Assembly: GCF_041956535.1 (NCBI RefSeq)
Contig: NW_027192206.1
Location: forward strand, 619,763-661,234
Reading direction: 5' to 3'
From: Calcarisporiella thermophila CBS 279.70
Lineage: Eukaryota > Calcarisporiellomycota
Length of the DNA: 41,472 nucleotides
The notes beneath the pieces were generated by a model. The model was not told where the DNA came from. It ran no database searches and worked only from the letters and a program-made list of their open reading frames with translations. The position numbers and the translations under genes are program-made. This document shows positions 25,879 to 36,610 of the stretch, piece by piece; the first letter of the stretch is position 1, and every line of letters begins with the position of its first letter.

Positions 25879-28366
25879 ATGAAAATCCGCTCGTTAATTG
25901 CGATCTTGGGGGTTGTCTCCTTGGCTCTAGGTATCCATTGAACCAAAGCATGTCGTTGCTATTCATGCTAGGCTAAGACGCGAGCTAACCTGTCTACTCT
26001 TATAGCAAAGGGTTCCAAAGACGATACCTACACGTATATCACGGACATTGGGCTAAAAGCGTGCGACTCCGTGTATTGTGAGCTTCCTCAGCCATGGCAC
26101 CGCGTCCCTATGGACCTCAACAAAGGCGCTAAAGGCAAATATATCTACTTGCATTATCGCAAAGATGCGCGCGGGAAACCTATCACCAACATCATCCAGC
26201 TCAAGGATGATGAACCTGCACCAGCCGGATACAAAAAACTTGAGCTCAACGTGAACGAGGGCTCAAAAGCTCCCAAGAGATATCTTGCCTTTACCACCTC
26301 CTTATCAGCAGGGGATCCCATCCAAAACTTGTTGGTGAAATTTGGAGGGGATGCAATTGCCATCGACGGCTATAGAAAATTCAATTTCAACCTCAATGAT
26401 GGTCTTGGTAATAGAACTCTAGGCTGTTTTTAGAAGTTTCTCAATGCTGTTTACATTATCTCATATCCTCAACCTTATTTTATAGGTGAAGTAGTCAATT
26501 TATTCTATCAGCCGAAAACTAAAGAAGGTGAGTGTAGAAATAGTATATCATCTCCATGCTTTGAATTCATGGACTTTCCTACTCGTTTGATCATTTAGTT
26601 CCGATCTCCGATATTACTGTGGAGGTCTGTGATGATAAAGCCTGCGAGAAAGAGGGGTGGACGAAATCCAATCATGACTTGAATGCCGACGTATCGGACA
26701 AATACATTTATATCTTCTATAAGAGACTTGGTAGGCTGCTTAAATCTGGCTCTACTATCTGGGGCTAATCTGTTCGCTTCATTTTATAGGACATGGAGCC
26801 GCAATCACAGATCTCAAAGCTTCCACAAAAACAGATATGCCTGGCTATATTCGGATTGAAACCAACCTGAATGAAGGCACAGAAGGAAAACCGGTGTATC
26901 TCTTTTACAAAAAGAGCAAAAAGGGGACCCCAGTCTATGATATAACGGTACTCAGCGGGCAAGACTTGGTCGACCCATATGGTTACACTAAAGTTGACCA
27001 AGATCTTAACGTTGAAAGTAGTGGCTACCCAGTCTACCTGTACTACAGGCATAAACAGAAGGGTAGCTTCAAATGGATTTTTGAGCAATATATTCCATAT
27101 TACTCACCTATTTTTGCGACTTTATAGAGCTACCTCAAACCCCTAAACTCAAATTTCATCGCGATGGAACCTTCAAAATCTTGCAGCTTGCTGACCTACA
27201 CATGACAAGCAACCGAGGAGGGTGCATTGATATCCCAAAGACACCTGAAGTAGAATTGCCATTGTCATGTGCAATAGTATACATAATTTTTTCTAACTTT
27301 TGCTTGTTATTCAAATGTAGTGGAAAAATTGTACCAATCTTAAAACATTTGCGTTTGCCGAACGTATGATCGCTGCTGAAAAACCAGATATGATCGTCTT
27401 TACTGGAGACAATGTGATGGGGTCTCCAGATCCAAGGGCCTCCGTTCTCAAGTATGCTAGCATCGCTTTCAAACATAAGATTCCATGGGTATGTATGGGA
27501 GTAAATTGTTTTTGCTGCTCATTTTTAACCTTCAGCCTTATGTAGGCCTTTGTCCATGGTAACCATGATGACGAAGCCTCTTTGTCTCGGCTTGAACTCA
27601 CGCAAACCGCCCTCAGCCTTCCTTACTCTCTTGGTCAAAATGGCCCTTACAGTTTGTTTGGGTCTGGTAACTACTATACACAAATCCTAGGAAAAGGGTA
27701 ACTACATGTACGATAGGTATGCAATAGTATGTAGCAATCTAAGCTTTGTCACGCTCATTAGGGATAAACCATCTTTCACTCTCTATTTTGTTGACTCCGG
27801 GGCGTATAATCTAGACACTAGTATTAAAGGCTATGACTATATCAAAGAGGACCAGATTGACTGGTTCCGTGAAACTTCCAAGGCGATTGGAGGCAAAAAA
27901 GAGAAAAAGCCAAATGCAGTAGCCTTCTGGCACATCCCTACAAATGAATACAAGAAAGTAAGTGAAGTGCCTGACAAGCGAGTTGGAGACATTGGTGAAA
28001 AAGTTTCTAGCCCGGTAACTGAAACGCCTTTTATTGACGCTCTACATGAGGGTATGTGGATAGAATGTTGCCTTCGTTGGAAAACCTTTACTTGCCGAAT
28101 TTGTACTCAAATATAATTTTATAGCCGGCGATGTTAAAATGACGGTTGTCGGACATGATCATGTCAATGACTATTGCTTCCCACACAAAAGCATGCAGCT
28201 CTGTTATGGAGGTGGTGCAGGATATGGTACTTACGGTGCTACAAACAAGGGCTGGGATAGACGCGCACGTATCATTCAACTCACTGATTTTGGCAAGCAC
28301 ATCAAAACATGGAAGCGCAAGGACAACGCGGATCTGTCGGTTCTGAACCCACAGTTAATTGTTTAG
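25879..28366 (+). CDS. Secreted Dcr2-like calcineurin-type phosphoesterase with N-terminal beta-prism repeats
   Basis: Ten exons (25879-25930, 26006-26407, 26486-26527, 26599-26730, 26790-27062, 27128-27276, 27321-27488, 27546-27697, 27762-28051, 28125-28366) give 633 residues. A signal peptide (MKIRSLIAILGVVSLALA) starts it. Six units of about 40 residues begin near 48, 92, 139, 185, 228 and 274, each of the form 'GYxKxxxDLNxGxxGxxVYLYYxxxxxxxPIxDI'. This is the MABP/Vps62-like beta-prism pattern, and three units would make one prism. From about 316 comes a metallophosphatase: DLH (323-325), GDN (379-381), GNHD (411-414), FWHIP (His514) and GHDH (563-566) are the metal and catalytic motifs, closest to fungal Dcr2 and plant PAP14/28/29 types. 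The repeats probably bind a membrane or ligand; the substrate is unknown. The 27277 donor (GTATAC) is the least sure junction. Confidence 0.85.
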
Positions 28367-28871
28367 AATACTCATCTGAATTTATATAATAGTATTTTAT
28401 GTTTGTTAATGGTTGTTACAATCTCTAATTGTTTTACTTACTAGTACCTCTCCTTCCCTTTATAATACTTTTTTATTTATTTCCTCCTACTAATACCACC
28501 GTATTCAAACGGAATAGATTGGGGTTGGTTTAAAAGATATCGATTGGTAGAATTAGGATATTCTTGAGGATGATATGATCTCTAAACATGAATCCAATTC
28601 CACTATAGTATCTTTAGCTGATTTAAGAGTGAACTTGATACGATCGTCTCATATTCATTGCACTCCAAATTTACATTATTATGGTAGAATTTTAGAACCT
28701 TTTGGAAAATGATCCATAAAAGCCTAATAACAACCAGCCTATATATGTGAAATAAATCAAAATTAGTTTATTGATATTTAATTGAAATTGAGCATTAATA
28801 TTCTCCATATTAATAAAAACAAAAAAATTTGAAATTGGCAATATAGAAAAATTATGGGGAAATATAAAAAG
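28367..28871. other. Intergenic region before tRNA-Pro
   Basis: About 500 bp of strongly AT-rich DNA with no gene. At its right edge AAAAA (28866-28870) reads as a T run on the minus strand directly after the tRNA, a normal RNA polymerase III terminator. Confidence 0.5.
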
Positions 28872-28943
28872 GGGCTCAACTGGGAATTGAACCCAGGACC
28901 TCTCCCACCCTAAGGGAGAATTATACCACTAAACCATTGAGCC
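28872..28943 (-). tRNA. tRNA-Pro (anticodon AGG)
   Basis: The minus strand gives a 72-nt tRNA. GGCTCAA and TTGAGCC form the 7-bp acceptor stem. The A box is TGGTTTAGTGGT and the B box GGTTCAATTCC. The anticodon arm CTCCCTTAGGGTGGGAG has AGG in a 7-nt loop and pairs perfectly, with no intron. A T5 terminator follows immediately. The same sequence recurs at 35602-35673. Confidence 0.95.
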
Positions 28944-28953
28944 GATTTATCAC

Positions 28954-29376
28954 GCATTGTTGCGTCGAATAATAGACTAATAAGGTCTATCCTGACAATC
29001 CTCTAGCTATCCCTAAGCTCTTGATTGTCCTTCCGTAAACACTTCAGAAGGCTAATAAACGACACAAAGTGGATTGTAAAGTAATCCGGTTCTATCCCAA
29101 AACAAAAATAGCACACTTTTTATTGTAAACAAAGATGTTTCCCTTTTATACTAAAGATAACGTACCACAAACATAAATGTAAACAATATAATAAAAATAT
29201 AATGAGGTAATCAAGGAAAAATATGTTAACCGTAACCGTAAGCTAATAAATATACTAATAAAACCATCCCAAGGACTTAAAGAAGTGTAAAAGAAAAATA
29301 AGCCACCAAAACCAAGCCTCCTTTCCTCCTACTGCGCCATAATTCCATATTGTGCCAATTCTCCTCACAACAGCAT
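28954..29376. repeat. Solo LTR with 4-bp target duplication
   Basis: A 415-bp segment (28958-29372) begins TGTTG and ends CAACA, the inverted termini expected of an LTR. It is flanked on both sides by GCAT (28954-28957 and 29373-29376), a likely target-site duplication. There is no internal coding region, so it looks like an LTR left after recombination. It starts 14 bp upstream of the tRNA-Pro 5' end, the position favoured by Ty3-type integrases. Its identity to the LTR of the element further right cannot be tested because that LTR is in the N gap. Orientation is unknown. Confidence 0.6.
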
Positions 29377-29427
29377 TTTATTTTAGATGAAGTCTATATC
29401 AGATAATTCATTCCTATTTGAACTCCG

Positions 29428-30430
29428 ACTAGGTTGCGGATTCCTGGCCGGCAGGCCTGTCGTAGAATACTCCACCCGACAAGGACGGCACTTCCGGCGC
29501 AACGGCTCTCTAGAGCCGAACATATTGGTGCCTCAATCCTGGCCAGAGGCCGGATCTACACCCGAGGATTGGAAGAAAATCTGGACTTCCGTCCACAAAC
29601 GACCCACCCTCCCAAAACACCGTGCGCTACGCTGGCGGATTCTTGTGGAACGAGTGATCACTAACTCGACATTTCCTGGTCACGACCCGAAGTGCACCCG
29701 ATGTAACGCCTCAAGAGACACAACTCGTCACACTTTCTTCGAATGTCCTGAACTCACACCAGTATGGCAATGGGCGGAGAGGTGCATCGTCACCATCACA
29801 GGCCCCCAGAATACTCCGGTGCTGACTGCTCGCAACCTCATACTAGGAGACTTCACGGAATCCTCGAGAACAGCGAGAAACGTAGCCCGAATTACTTTTG
29901 ACTCGGTGTTATGGCAAATTCACCGAGATCGGATCGCCTTTTATTTCGAAAGCACCCGAGCCTCACCCGAAATAATCATCAACCGGGCCAAACTAGATAT
30001 TGAGGAAGTGATAGGAGCCGAACTAATCCGAGCACGAAAAAACCGGCAAATCGAACAGTTTCGAAGAATATGGTGCAAGCTGGGTGCGGTTAGAGAAGGA
30101 GCGATCGGAGCGGCACTGATACTGGGATAACGCAGTAATCCCTACCTTATCCCCTTCCTATCCTCTGCTTCCACTTGTTTACTCCCCACCCCACTTCTCA
30201 TGTTATCCTTTGATATCTACAGTTAGTTGAGTTTCACCATTCCCTTACCTATTTGAGCTGAAAGTCGATATGACCAACATATCATTTCGATCTACGATAT
30301 CACACAAAGCTTTAACTTTGGCTTCCCTTTCAGTTTATTGCTTATACTAATGTAACAATTGTATTTTAGAGTCTCCCTATACAATAAAGACTCGGCATTG
30401 ATCAAAAGAAAAAAACTAGGTTGTGGATTC
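29428..30430 (+). mobile_element. 5'-truncated LINE (non-LTR retrotransposon)
   Basis: A 5'-truncated copy from 29444 to 30414. It has an open C-terminal frame, about 280 bp of 3' untranslated sequence and an A-rich end (AAAAGAAAAAA). It is bounded by a direct repeat: ACTAGGTTGCGGATTC at 29428-29443 and ACTAGGTTGTGGATTC at 30415-30430, 15 of 16 bases identical. This is a target-site duplication typical of target-primed reverse transcription. One mismatch and an intact frame suggest a fairly recent insertion. GC content is clearly higher than in the flanks. Confidence 0.8.
29444..30130 (+). pseudogene. LINE ORF2 C-terminal fragment (zinc-knuckle end of the RT protein)
   Basis: The frame stays open for about 229 codons to a TAA at 30128. 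It carries a Cys-Cys-His-Cys knuckle (CTRCNASRDTTRHTFFECP), followed by a Trp-rich helical stretch. This is the zf-RVT-like region found after the reverse transcriptase domain in Tad/I-like LINE proteins. Endonuclease and RT domains are missing, so it cannot be active. The upstream open codons (29387-29443) are host sequence read in the same frame by chance. Confidence 0.75.
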
Positions 30431-32358
30431 GATTCCTGTAGACGTCGCCTTTCCATGAGAGTTTGTCGGGTTTTTCTCAGGACTCAACCGCTTTCAATAG
30501 TATAGCAACAAGTAAGTAATATAAAGCGGCTACAAAAATTAGGTAGCAAAAATCCTTAGAAGAAATCCAACCACAAAAATGGGATGCCAGGGGGCAGTAC
30601 CTGGGTGATTTTGACGTAGATGTCTACCCTTCCATTCCCCCCAGATAAAAATCGAGTGGTTGTAAAAAAATACATCCCAAGGGAGAAAAAAAAGGTTACA
30701 GTTTTGTTGTAACACAGGCCAGCAATCTGGAACGATAGATGATCCAGATTATCGATAATAATGGACAACGCCCAACCAAGCGAAATAGCACTCGCGGAGC
30801 AACTAGGACACGAGATGTAAAAATCGGTAGGTCCAAATAGTGGTCCGCGTCTATAAAGGATAAAAAAGAAGATTTCCAAGAGCTTTGGTGTAAAGGAATT
30901 TGGATACAAGTCCAAGGAGACGAAATATCCTTCATCCAACACACTTAGCTCCAATATGACTATGTCGAATACCTTACCACCCGTATTCTTATTTTTTTTT
31001 TGTTGCTTTTTATTCTCTCTCTTTCTCCTTCTCATATTTTACTTTCTTCTCTCTTTGAAATAATAGGAAAGATATACACATTCTCTGTATACCCCCCAAT
31101 TCTTGCACGGATTTCTTGTTTTCTGATTTTTATCAATATACTTAATTAAGAACGAAAAAGGACACTTTTTAATAAATATCCACTTCACAAAAAAATTGTT
31201 GTTTAACAGGCTCCATCCTAAGGTCCATGATAAGCCCTGAACAAGCATGCAAAAGTATGAATAACTCTTCCGATTCCACAAAGTAACAAAAGACAAAGAT
31301 CGACAAGTTTCCATGTTATTGCACGGCATCATGGTCTGGAGTATACATAAGACCAGGATCGCAATTGTCATGGACAGCCAAGAGCATGAGGACATCACTT
31401 TCAAGTATATCTTTATATCAGACCTTCTCATAGCAATCAAAGGACAATGGATACAAGCACAGAGGAAGAAAGCTGAAGAAAACTCTTAACCTAATCTAAT
31501 GGTTTTATATGTTTGATCAATGCTCTTCATAATGAAGAGAGGCGGTATCTCGAAGTATTTCACGAAAGGGAAGCGGTTTGCCAACTTCACAAATGAATCG
31601 ACAGAGAGTCGCATTGAGTAGGATTTAACCACTAGGGATTTCCTAGTGGTTAAATCCTATTTAATGAAAGAATGAAAGAATGAGGCTGTTGAGAAGCTTA
31701 CAACCATAACCGGACTTGAATTATCCACTATGCCAGCCAAAGAAGCCCCGAAATCAAGACAGTGAGCCCTCAAAAATTCCTGGCTTCCCAGAAGCACATG
31801 AAGTTCGACTTTTGTATCGCTAAATCGCCCACGCGGAATGAGCAGCCATCTCGGAAATCTGTCTTTAAACCAAGAGTCCCTCTAATACTAAGGGACTCCT
31901 TAAGGCAAAAGCATCCGGTAATCCCAAAGGAACATGAGCTTAAATGTTTATTATAGCGACAGCAAATGTCGTTCTCCGTCAGCATCTTTGCTCTCTTCCT
32001 ATCAAATGATAAGGAAGAGTAAAAAATATTTTCCATCTCATTAAACTTTTTATACTCTTAACCATTCATATCAATCAGCTTTAGCAATCTATCTGCTTTC
32101 TTCTCACTTGAGTATCTTAAGGTTTTTGAGGTATTGGAACGGGCTTGAATACCGCTTCCCTCAGTACTCTTTTAAGACAACTAAAAAAAAAGTTATGTTT
32201 GAAACGTAAATATCTTTATAAATCTAAGAACACTTTTTTCAGGCTGTTCAGCTAAAATTATATAAAATTTAGCTGTTTTCTTGGATACCAGTATGCTCAA
32301 CTAATTATTGCATTTTATAGTATATATACCAGTAATTATGATAAAATATCTTTGCAAT
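30431..32358. other. Accessory intergenic region without recognised genes
   Basis: Minus-strand open frames at 30556-31035 (159 codons) and 31039-31440 (133 codons) are long for this genome. They are rich in Phe, Leu and Ser, with poly-Lys/Asn starts, and I recognise no family. They may be remnants of a membrane-protein gene. A perfect hairpin lies at 31619-31659. At about 31872-31900 a shorter inverted repeat (AGTCCCT ... AGGGACT) sits in a frame of 64 codons. None of this supports a gene call. Confidence 0.4.
31619..31659. repeat. Perfect 18-bp inverted repeat (hairpin)
   Basis: TAGGATTTAACCACTAGG (31619-31636) and its exact reverse complement (31642-31659) are separated by a 5-nt loop, GATTT. 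The perfect match in a neutral-looking region suggests recent origin or constraint. It could be the fused ends of a small inverted-repeat element, or a structured RNA or terminator. Confidence 0.8.
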
Positions 32359-33879
32359 TCATAAATTTGTTCCATAACAATGGGGCCGTAACCTGGCGTC
32401 TCTCCATGCTCTGAGCACTCGAAATCCATTTATCGCACGTAGCTGTCCAACACTGTCGCTCTGCATTTTATCTTCTGTCTCTGTTATGTATTCATTCACC
32501 GCATTTGATCGCAAACCAATGTGGCCAAGTTCCCCCTCGCCATTTGGAATTCGCAGTTCCCAGGTGCAAGGATCCTTGAGGTGATCCCGCCATACGTATC
32601 CATTGCACCATTTTATGGGCCTTTTTAAGTCACTCATTAGCCAAACAAAATGTCCCAGGCTACGTGCATGACCTCCAATAAAACTTGAAATTATCATCAC
32701 TGCTATTGCCCATAGGATTCCAATCCCGGCGGAAAAAATTAGACAATACATAGCAACGTTACTAATGCAGTCGGCAGCCATGCCGCCCTGCAGTAGCAGA
32801 TATGTTCGACCACCGACTTGTGAACCTGATCCAGCAACATCTAACGCCATCATCCGACTCAATTCTATGCTAGCCTTATTATCTTCAAGTTGATTCTCAT
32901 TTAAGTACCCTGATAAGGCTAGTCCGACCATTGTTGGCGGTCCAGACGCAACTTGATCGTATGGTAGAAATCTGCCAGCGAGTTTATAAGCAATCTGCAA
33001 CTGGTATCCTGGGTCATTATCTGCAGCAACTGCTTTGGAAATCACAATATTATACGTGCATTTTGCCACGCCCGGGGGACCACCAGCTATACTAAGTGAT
33101 AAGCTACCACTGTGGCGTCTTTGTATGGGGTCAAACGGCTGGTTGGAAGATTGAACAACCAATTTATCAAAGCTATTTCCAGAGGTTTTTAAAGCATTTC
33201 GTAAGTCAGTGAGATTGCTGCAGTGCACCTCTGCTTCAACGTCCCATCGTTGATCTAGATCTGGAACGCACGCTGCATTTTCTGTACTCAGCGATACTGC
33301 TCTTGCTGGGCAGTAGGCTGAGCTAGCTGCACCTGCTCGAAACTTTGTCTCACCTCTTCCCTCAGCATATACTACCACTCCACCGGCTTCTACTCGCGCC
33401 CCAGTTTTAGCGTTTACTGTCCCTATCCCAGCCAAAGTCCTTATTTGTATGGTACGCATTTTGTCTAAACCTAACAAATTCCCCTCTATTCCACGTTCCA
33501 ATACACCCCAGGCTGGGATACTGATATTCTCCTTGACAATGCAAGTATTGGGGAGTAGATTGATCAAGATAGGCATGATTGAAATATAGATGGCAACTAT
33601 CAGCGCGAATAAGGCACGTACTCGCCCCGGTCCATAGCATGCAGTTTTGAAAGAACTAACAAGCCCAGGTGATGCATGGCAAGATAGCCATTCACCCCAC
33701 GCCAGTAATGCGCCCCTGTTTGTATACCCGGCTGGGAGAACAAGTTGGAAAGTTGCTGAAAGGGCATACCCATAGGCTGCACCACCAAGAGCCACCACAG
33801 CCTGCAACACCCATAGTGCATTGGTGGCAGCCACCCATAATCCATTAGCAGTCCAAGGAAATATTAACAAATGCTCCAT
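32359..33879 (-). CDS. Orphan multi-pass membrane protein with Cys-containing ectodomain
   Basis: An intronless frame of 506 residues from an ATG at 33879. Hydrophobic helices lie at about 18-49, 88-109 and 373-402. The segment between the last two (about 112-370) has cysteines at 113, 190, 204, 220 and 274 and an NLT glycosylation site near 222, so it is probably an extracellular domain with disulfides. The C-terminal 100 residues are hydrophilic with SDLKRPIKW and a Trp/Arg-rich end. Length and even composition argue for a real protein. I do not recognise the family. Its position among transposable elements and tRNA genes suggests a lineage-specific gene. The upstream region is strongly AT-rich, as expected of a promoter here. 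Confidence 0.7.
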   Translation of the reverse strand: MEHLLIFPWTANGLWVAATNALWVLQAVVALGGAAYGYALSATFQLVLPAGYTNRGALLAWGEWLSCHASPGLVSSFKTACYGPGRVRALFALIVAIYISIMPILINLLPNTCIVKENISIPAWGVLERGIEGNLLGLDKMRTIQIRTLAGIGTVNAKTGARVEAGGVVVYAEGRGETKFRAGAASSAYCPARAVSLSTENAACVPDLDQRWDVEAEVHCSNLTDLRNALKTSGNSFDKLVVQSSNQPFDPIQRRHSGSLSLSIAGGPPGVAKCTYNIVISKAVAADNDPGYQLQIAYKLAGRFLPYDQVASGPPTMVGLALSGYLNENQLEDNKASIELSRMMALDVAGSGSQVGGRTYLLLQGGMAADCISNVAMYCLIFSAGIGILWAIAVMIISSFIGGHARSLGHFVWLMSDLKRPIKWCNGYVWRDHLKDPCTWELRIPNGEGELGHIGLRSNAVNEYITETEDKMQSDSVGQLRAINGFRVLRAWRDARLRPHCYGTNL

Positions 33880-35601
33880 TTGTAACTAGGTACGTCTCTC
33901 ACTCGGACATTTAAAGCGACTATAAGGAAGCTATACTTATAATGCAACTTCCCTTGATGATGAAGTTGTATGCACAAGATTAGCTGTGATGCAACAAATA
34001 AGAAATTTGTTACGTAGTACTACTCTTATGTTCACTTGAGGGAGAAAGTATTACAAATTTTATTTACCAAAGAGGATAAGTAGTTATTCTATCGCAATTT
34101 TTCAAAATTTTGTATAAAAGAGCGAGCTAGTATGCTTCCTTTATATTTTCATGTATTCACTGATATATGAACCAACCCCAAGTACGAAAAGATGAACTAA
34201 CATTTTAAGCGAGACGCGAGATTTTTCTCATGGACAATCGATGGAAATTTTTTCTTAAACAGGTAATAGAAATTTTGACCGAAGTAAAGTTTTATGGCTG
34301 AAGATGAAATAAAAATCTAATAGTATCACGATCATTTATGATTTTATGGGCTATTCAATTATATCTGACTATTTTAATATATGAGAATTTAACGTAAATA
34401 TCAATAATATACTGTCTCAAACCACATCAAAAAAACACTCTAGTGGAAAGTATTTTAGATTTGATTTTTGTAGTTATAATTCGCATATTATGATATCTAG
34501 TAGCAAAGAAATTGTTATGAGACAAGACAGACTTCAATAAAGAGCTTTACTTAAATTCCGATAATGGGAGTTTAAAACTCGGGTTTGCCTTACCGATTTA
34601 TTATTCTCAAGCTTAGCATACGTGATGGGTTATGGGAAGTTTTGACAATTTTGATTGGATGTGCTGTTCTATCTGCTACTTTTAATATTCAGTGAATATC
34701 GGATCTAGGTGAGAATTTTCGCATAAATGAATCACTATTTTCTGATCAGCTGAGGTGACAAGAACTCGTGAACTTTGTTTATGTTGCTCCACCAGAAAAT
34801 CCACTATGGTTGCTACTGGGGTCAAGAATGGTGGTATATTGCACACTGCAGACCATGCGAGCCATTCCTTCTGCATTGATAGTTGTGTCGCTTCCCCAAT
34901 CTCTCTTTGCTGGATAGTAGACATTCCTATAACATGTAACTTGAGGAATACTCTTTGCATACCCTTCTTTCCTAAGATGCGCCTAGCAATTAAATGCTAT
35001 AATATGATTTCTAAAAGATACTTATTTGTGCTGATGCTAAACGAATTAGCATTCTCGATATCCTTATCGAAACCATTAATTTCTTCTTTAAATGTGAGAA
35101 ACAATATTGACAGTAGTAATTTAAACATATTACACAGAATATTAGTTAGCTTTTTCGTTATTTATATAAAATCCAACAAAGACAGTGTATTACCAATGTT
35201 TGTTTGTTATAACAAGGTTCGTATGGTAGACAGATGATCTTAAAAAAAAATAGAGATCGGTGAGGAACAGAGAAATAATTTTTAAATAAAAATAGAAAAT
35301 CAAAAAGAATATGAAATTTCAGATTACATTATCATCAAATTAATAGTTAAACCATAACGAGATATTAACAATGACCTTATATCATATCATAAGAAAAGTG
35401 TAAGTGTGCCATCCTGTTACATCTGCTCTAAATAATCGAAAGTAGATTTACTAAACCACATGTCCATGTTACTCCTGCGCTTTCATTATATTAAAATTAT
35501 TCCCCTCTTTTGTAGTGCCTCTGGTTAACCTCTGCAATATAGTTATAATCCAATACGCATCATTTAAACTTCTGAAAAATATATAAAAATTAAACTCTGT
35601 C
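33880..35601. other. AT-rich region with one possible recombinase relic
   Basis: About 1.7 kb without a supportable gene. The plus-strand frame 34755-35237 is low in complexity and is judged spurious. The minus strand at 34682-34960 carries the fragment described separately. The left flank of the second tRNA has A5 tracts (35582-35589) that give it a polymerase III terminator. Confidence 0.4.
34682..34960 (-). pseudogene. Possible tyrosine-recombinase (DIRS/Crypton-like) N-terminal relic
   Basis: The minus strand reads ATQLSMQKEWLAWSAV, then PFLTPVATIVDFLVEQ. This resembles the 'W..WC....DPF..PV..I.DFL..L' pattern in the SAM-like N-terminal domain of tyrosine recombinases from DIRS and Crypton elements. 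The match covers only about 40 residues and then becomes unrecognisable. No catalytic domain (R...HxxR...Y) is present. It could be chance. Confidence 0.3.
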
Positions 35602-35673
35602 GGGCTCAACTGGGAATTGAACCCAGGACCTCTCCCACCCTAAGGGAGAATTATACCACTAAACCATTGAGCC
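35602..35673 (-). tRNA. tRNA-Pro (anticodon AGG), second copy
   Basis: Identical over all 72 nt to the tRNA at 28872-28943, with the same acceptor stem, A and B boxes and AGG anticodon. Flanking sequences differ, so the two are dispersed copies and not a visible segmental duplication. The minus-strand downstream side has T runs after about 12 nt. Only 16 bp separate its 5' end from the N gap that precedes the Ty3/gypsy element. Confidence 0.95.
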
Positions 35674-35689
35674 GACTTTTTACAATCTT

Positions 35690-36604
35690 NNNNNNNNNNN
35701 NNNNNNNNNNNNNNNNNNNNNNNNNNNNNNNNNNNNNNNNNNNNNNNNNNNNNNNNNNNNNNNNNNNNNNNNNNNNNNNNNNNNNNNNNNNNNNNNNNNN
35801 NNNNNNNNNNNNNNNNNNNNNNNNNNNNNNNNNNNNNNNNNNNNNNNNNNNNNNNNNNNNNNNNNNNNNNNNNNNNNNNNNNNNNNNNNNNNNNNNNNNN
35901 NNNNNNNNNNNNNNNNNNNNNNNNNNNNNNNNNNNNNNNNNNNNNNNNNNNNNNNNNNNNNNNNNNNNNNNNNNNNNNNNNNNNNNNNNNNNNNNNNNNN
36001 NNNNNNNNNNNNNNNNNNNNNNNNNNNNNNNNNNNNNNNNNNNNNNNNNNNNNNNNNNNNNNNNNNNNNNNNNNNNNNNNNNNNNNNNNNNNNNNNNNNN
36101 NNNNNNNNNNNNNNNNNNNNNNNNNNNNNNNNNNNNNNNNNNNNNNNNNNNNNNNNNNNNNNNNNNNNNNNNNNNNNNNNNNNNNNNNNNNNNNNNNNNN
36201 NNNNNNNNNNNNNNNNNNNNNNNNNNNNNNNNNNNNNNNNNNNNNNNNNNNNNNNNNNNNNNNNNNNNNNNNNNNNNNNNNNNNNNNNNNNNNNNNNNNN
36301 NNNNNNNNNNNNNNNNNNNNNNNNNNNNNNNNNNNNNNNNNNNNNNNNNNNNNNNNNNNNNNNNNNNNNNNNNNNNNNNNNNNNNNNNNNNNNNNNNNNN
36401 NNNNNNNNNNNNNNNNNNNNNNNNNNNNNNNNNNNNNNNNNNNNNNNNNNNNNNNNNNNNNNNNNNNNNNNNNNNNNNNNNNNNNNNNNNNNNNNNNNNN
36501 NNNNNNNNNNNNNNNNNNNNNNNNNNNNNNNNNNNNNNNNNNNNNNNNNNNNNNNNNNNNNNNNNNNNNNNNNNNNNNNNNNNNNNNNNNNNNNNNNNNN
36601 NNNN
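35690..36604. other. Assembly gap (915 N)
   Basis: A run of 915 undetermined bases. Retroelement sequence follows immediately (CA, then a primer-binding-like site), so the gap most likely hides the 5' LTR of the Ty3/gypsy element. Any open frame across it is an artefact. Confidence 0.95.
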
Positions 36605-36610
36605 CAAATT

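Noticed and set aside
29392-30443. A tRNA interrupted by the LINE: GTCTATA and TGTAGAC pair across the insertion, and GATTCGATTCC resembles a B box
   Set aside because: The rejoined sequence is about 65 nt, has no valid anticodon or D arm, and its T loop is one base too long.
30556-31440. Two adjacent minus-strand frames as a membrane-protein gene
   Set aside because: Hydrophobic stretches are irregular, no splice joins them convincingly, and no family is recognised; described only as unassigned.
34755-35237. 160-codon plus-strand frame
   Set aside because: Low-complexity Ile/Leu/Asn/Ser content from AT-rich DNA with no domain or conserved motif.
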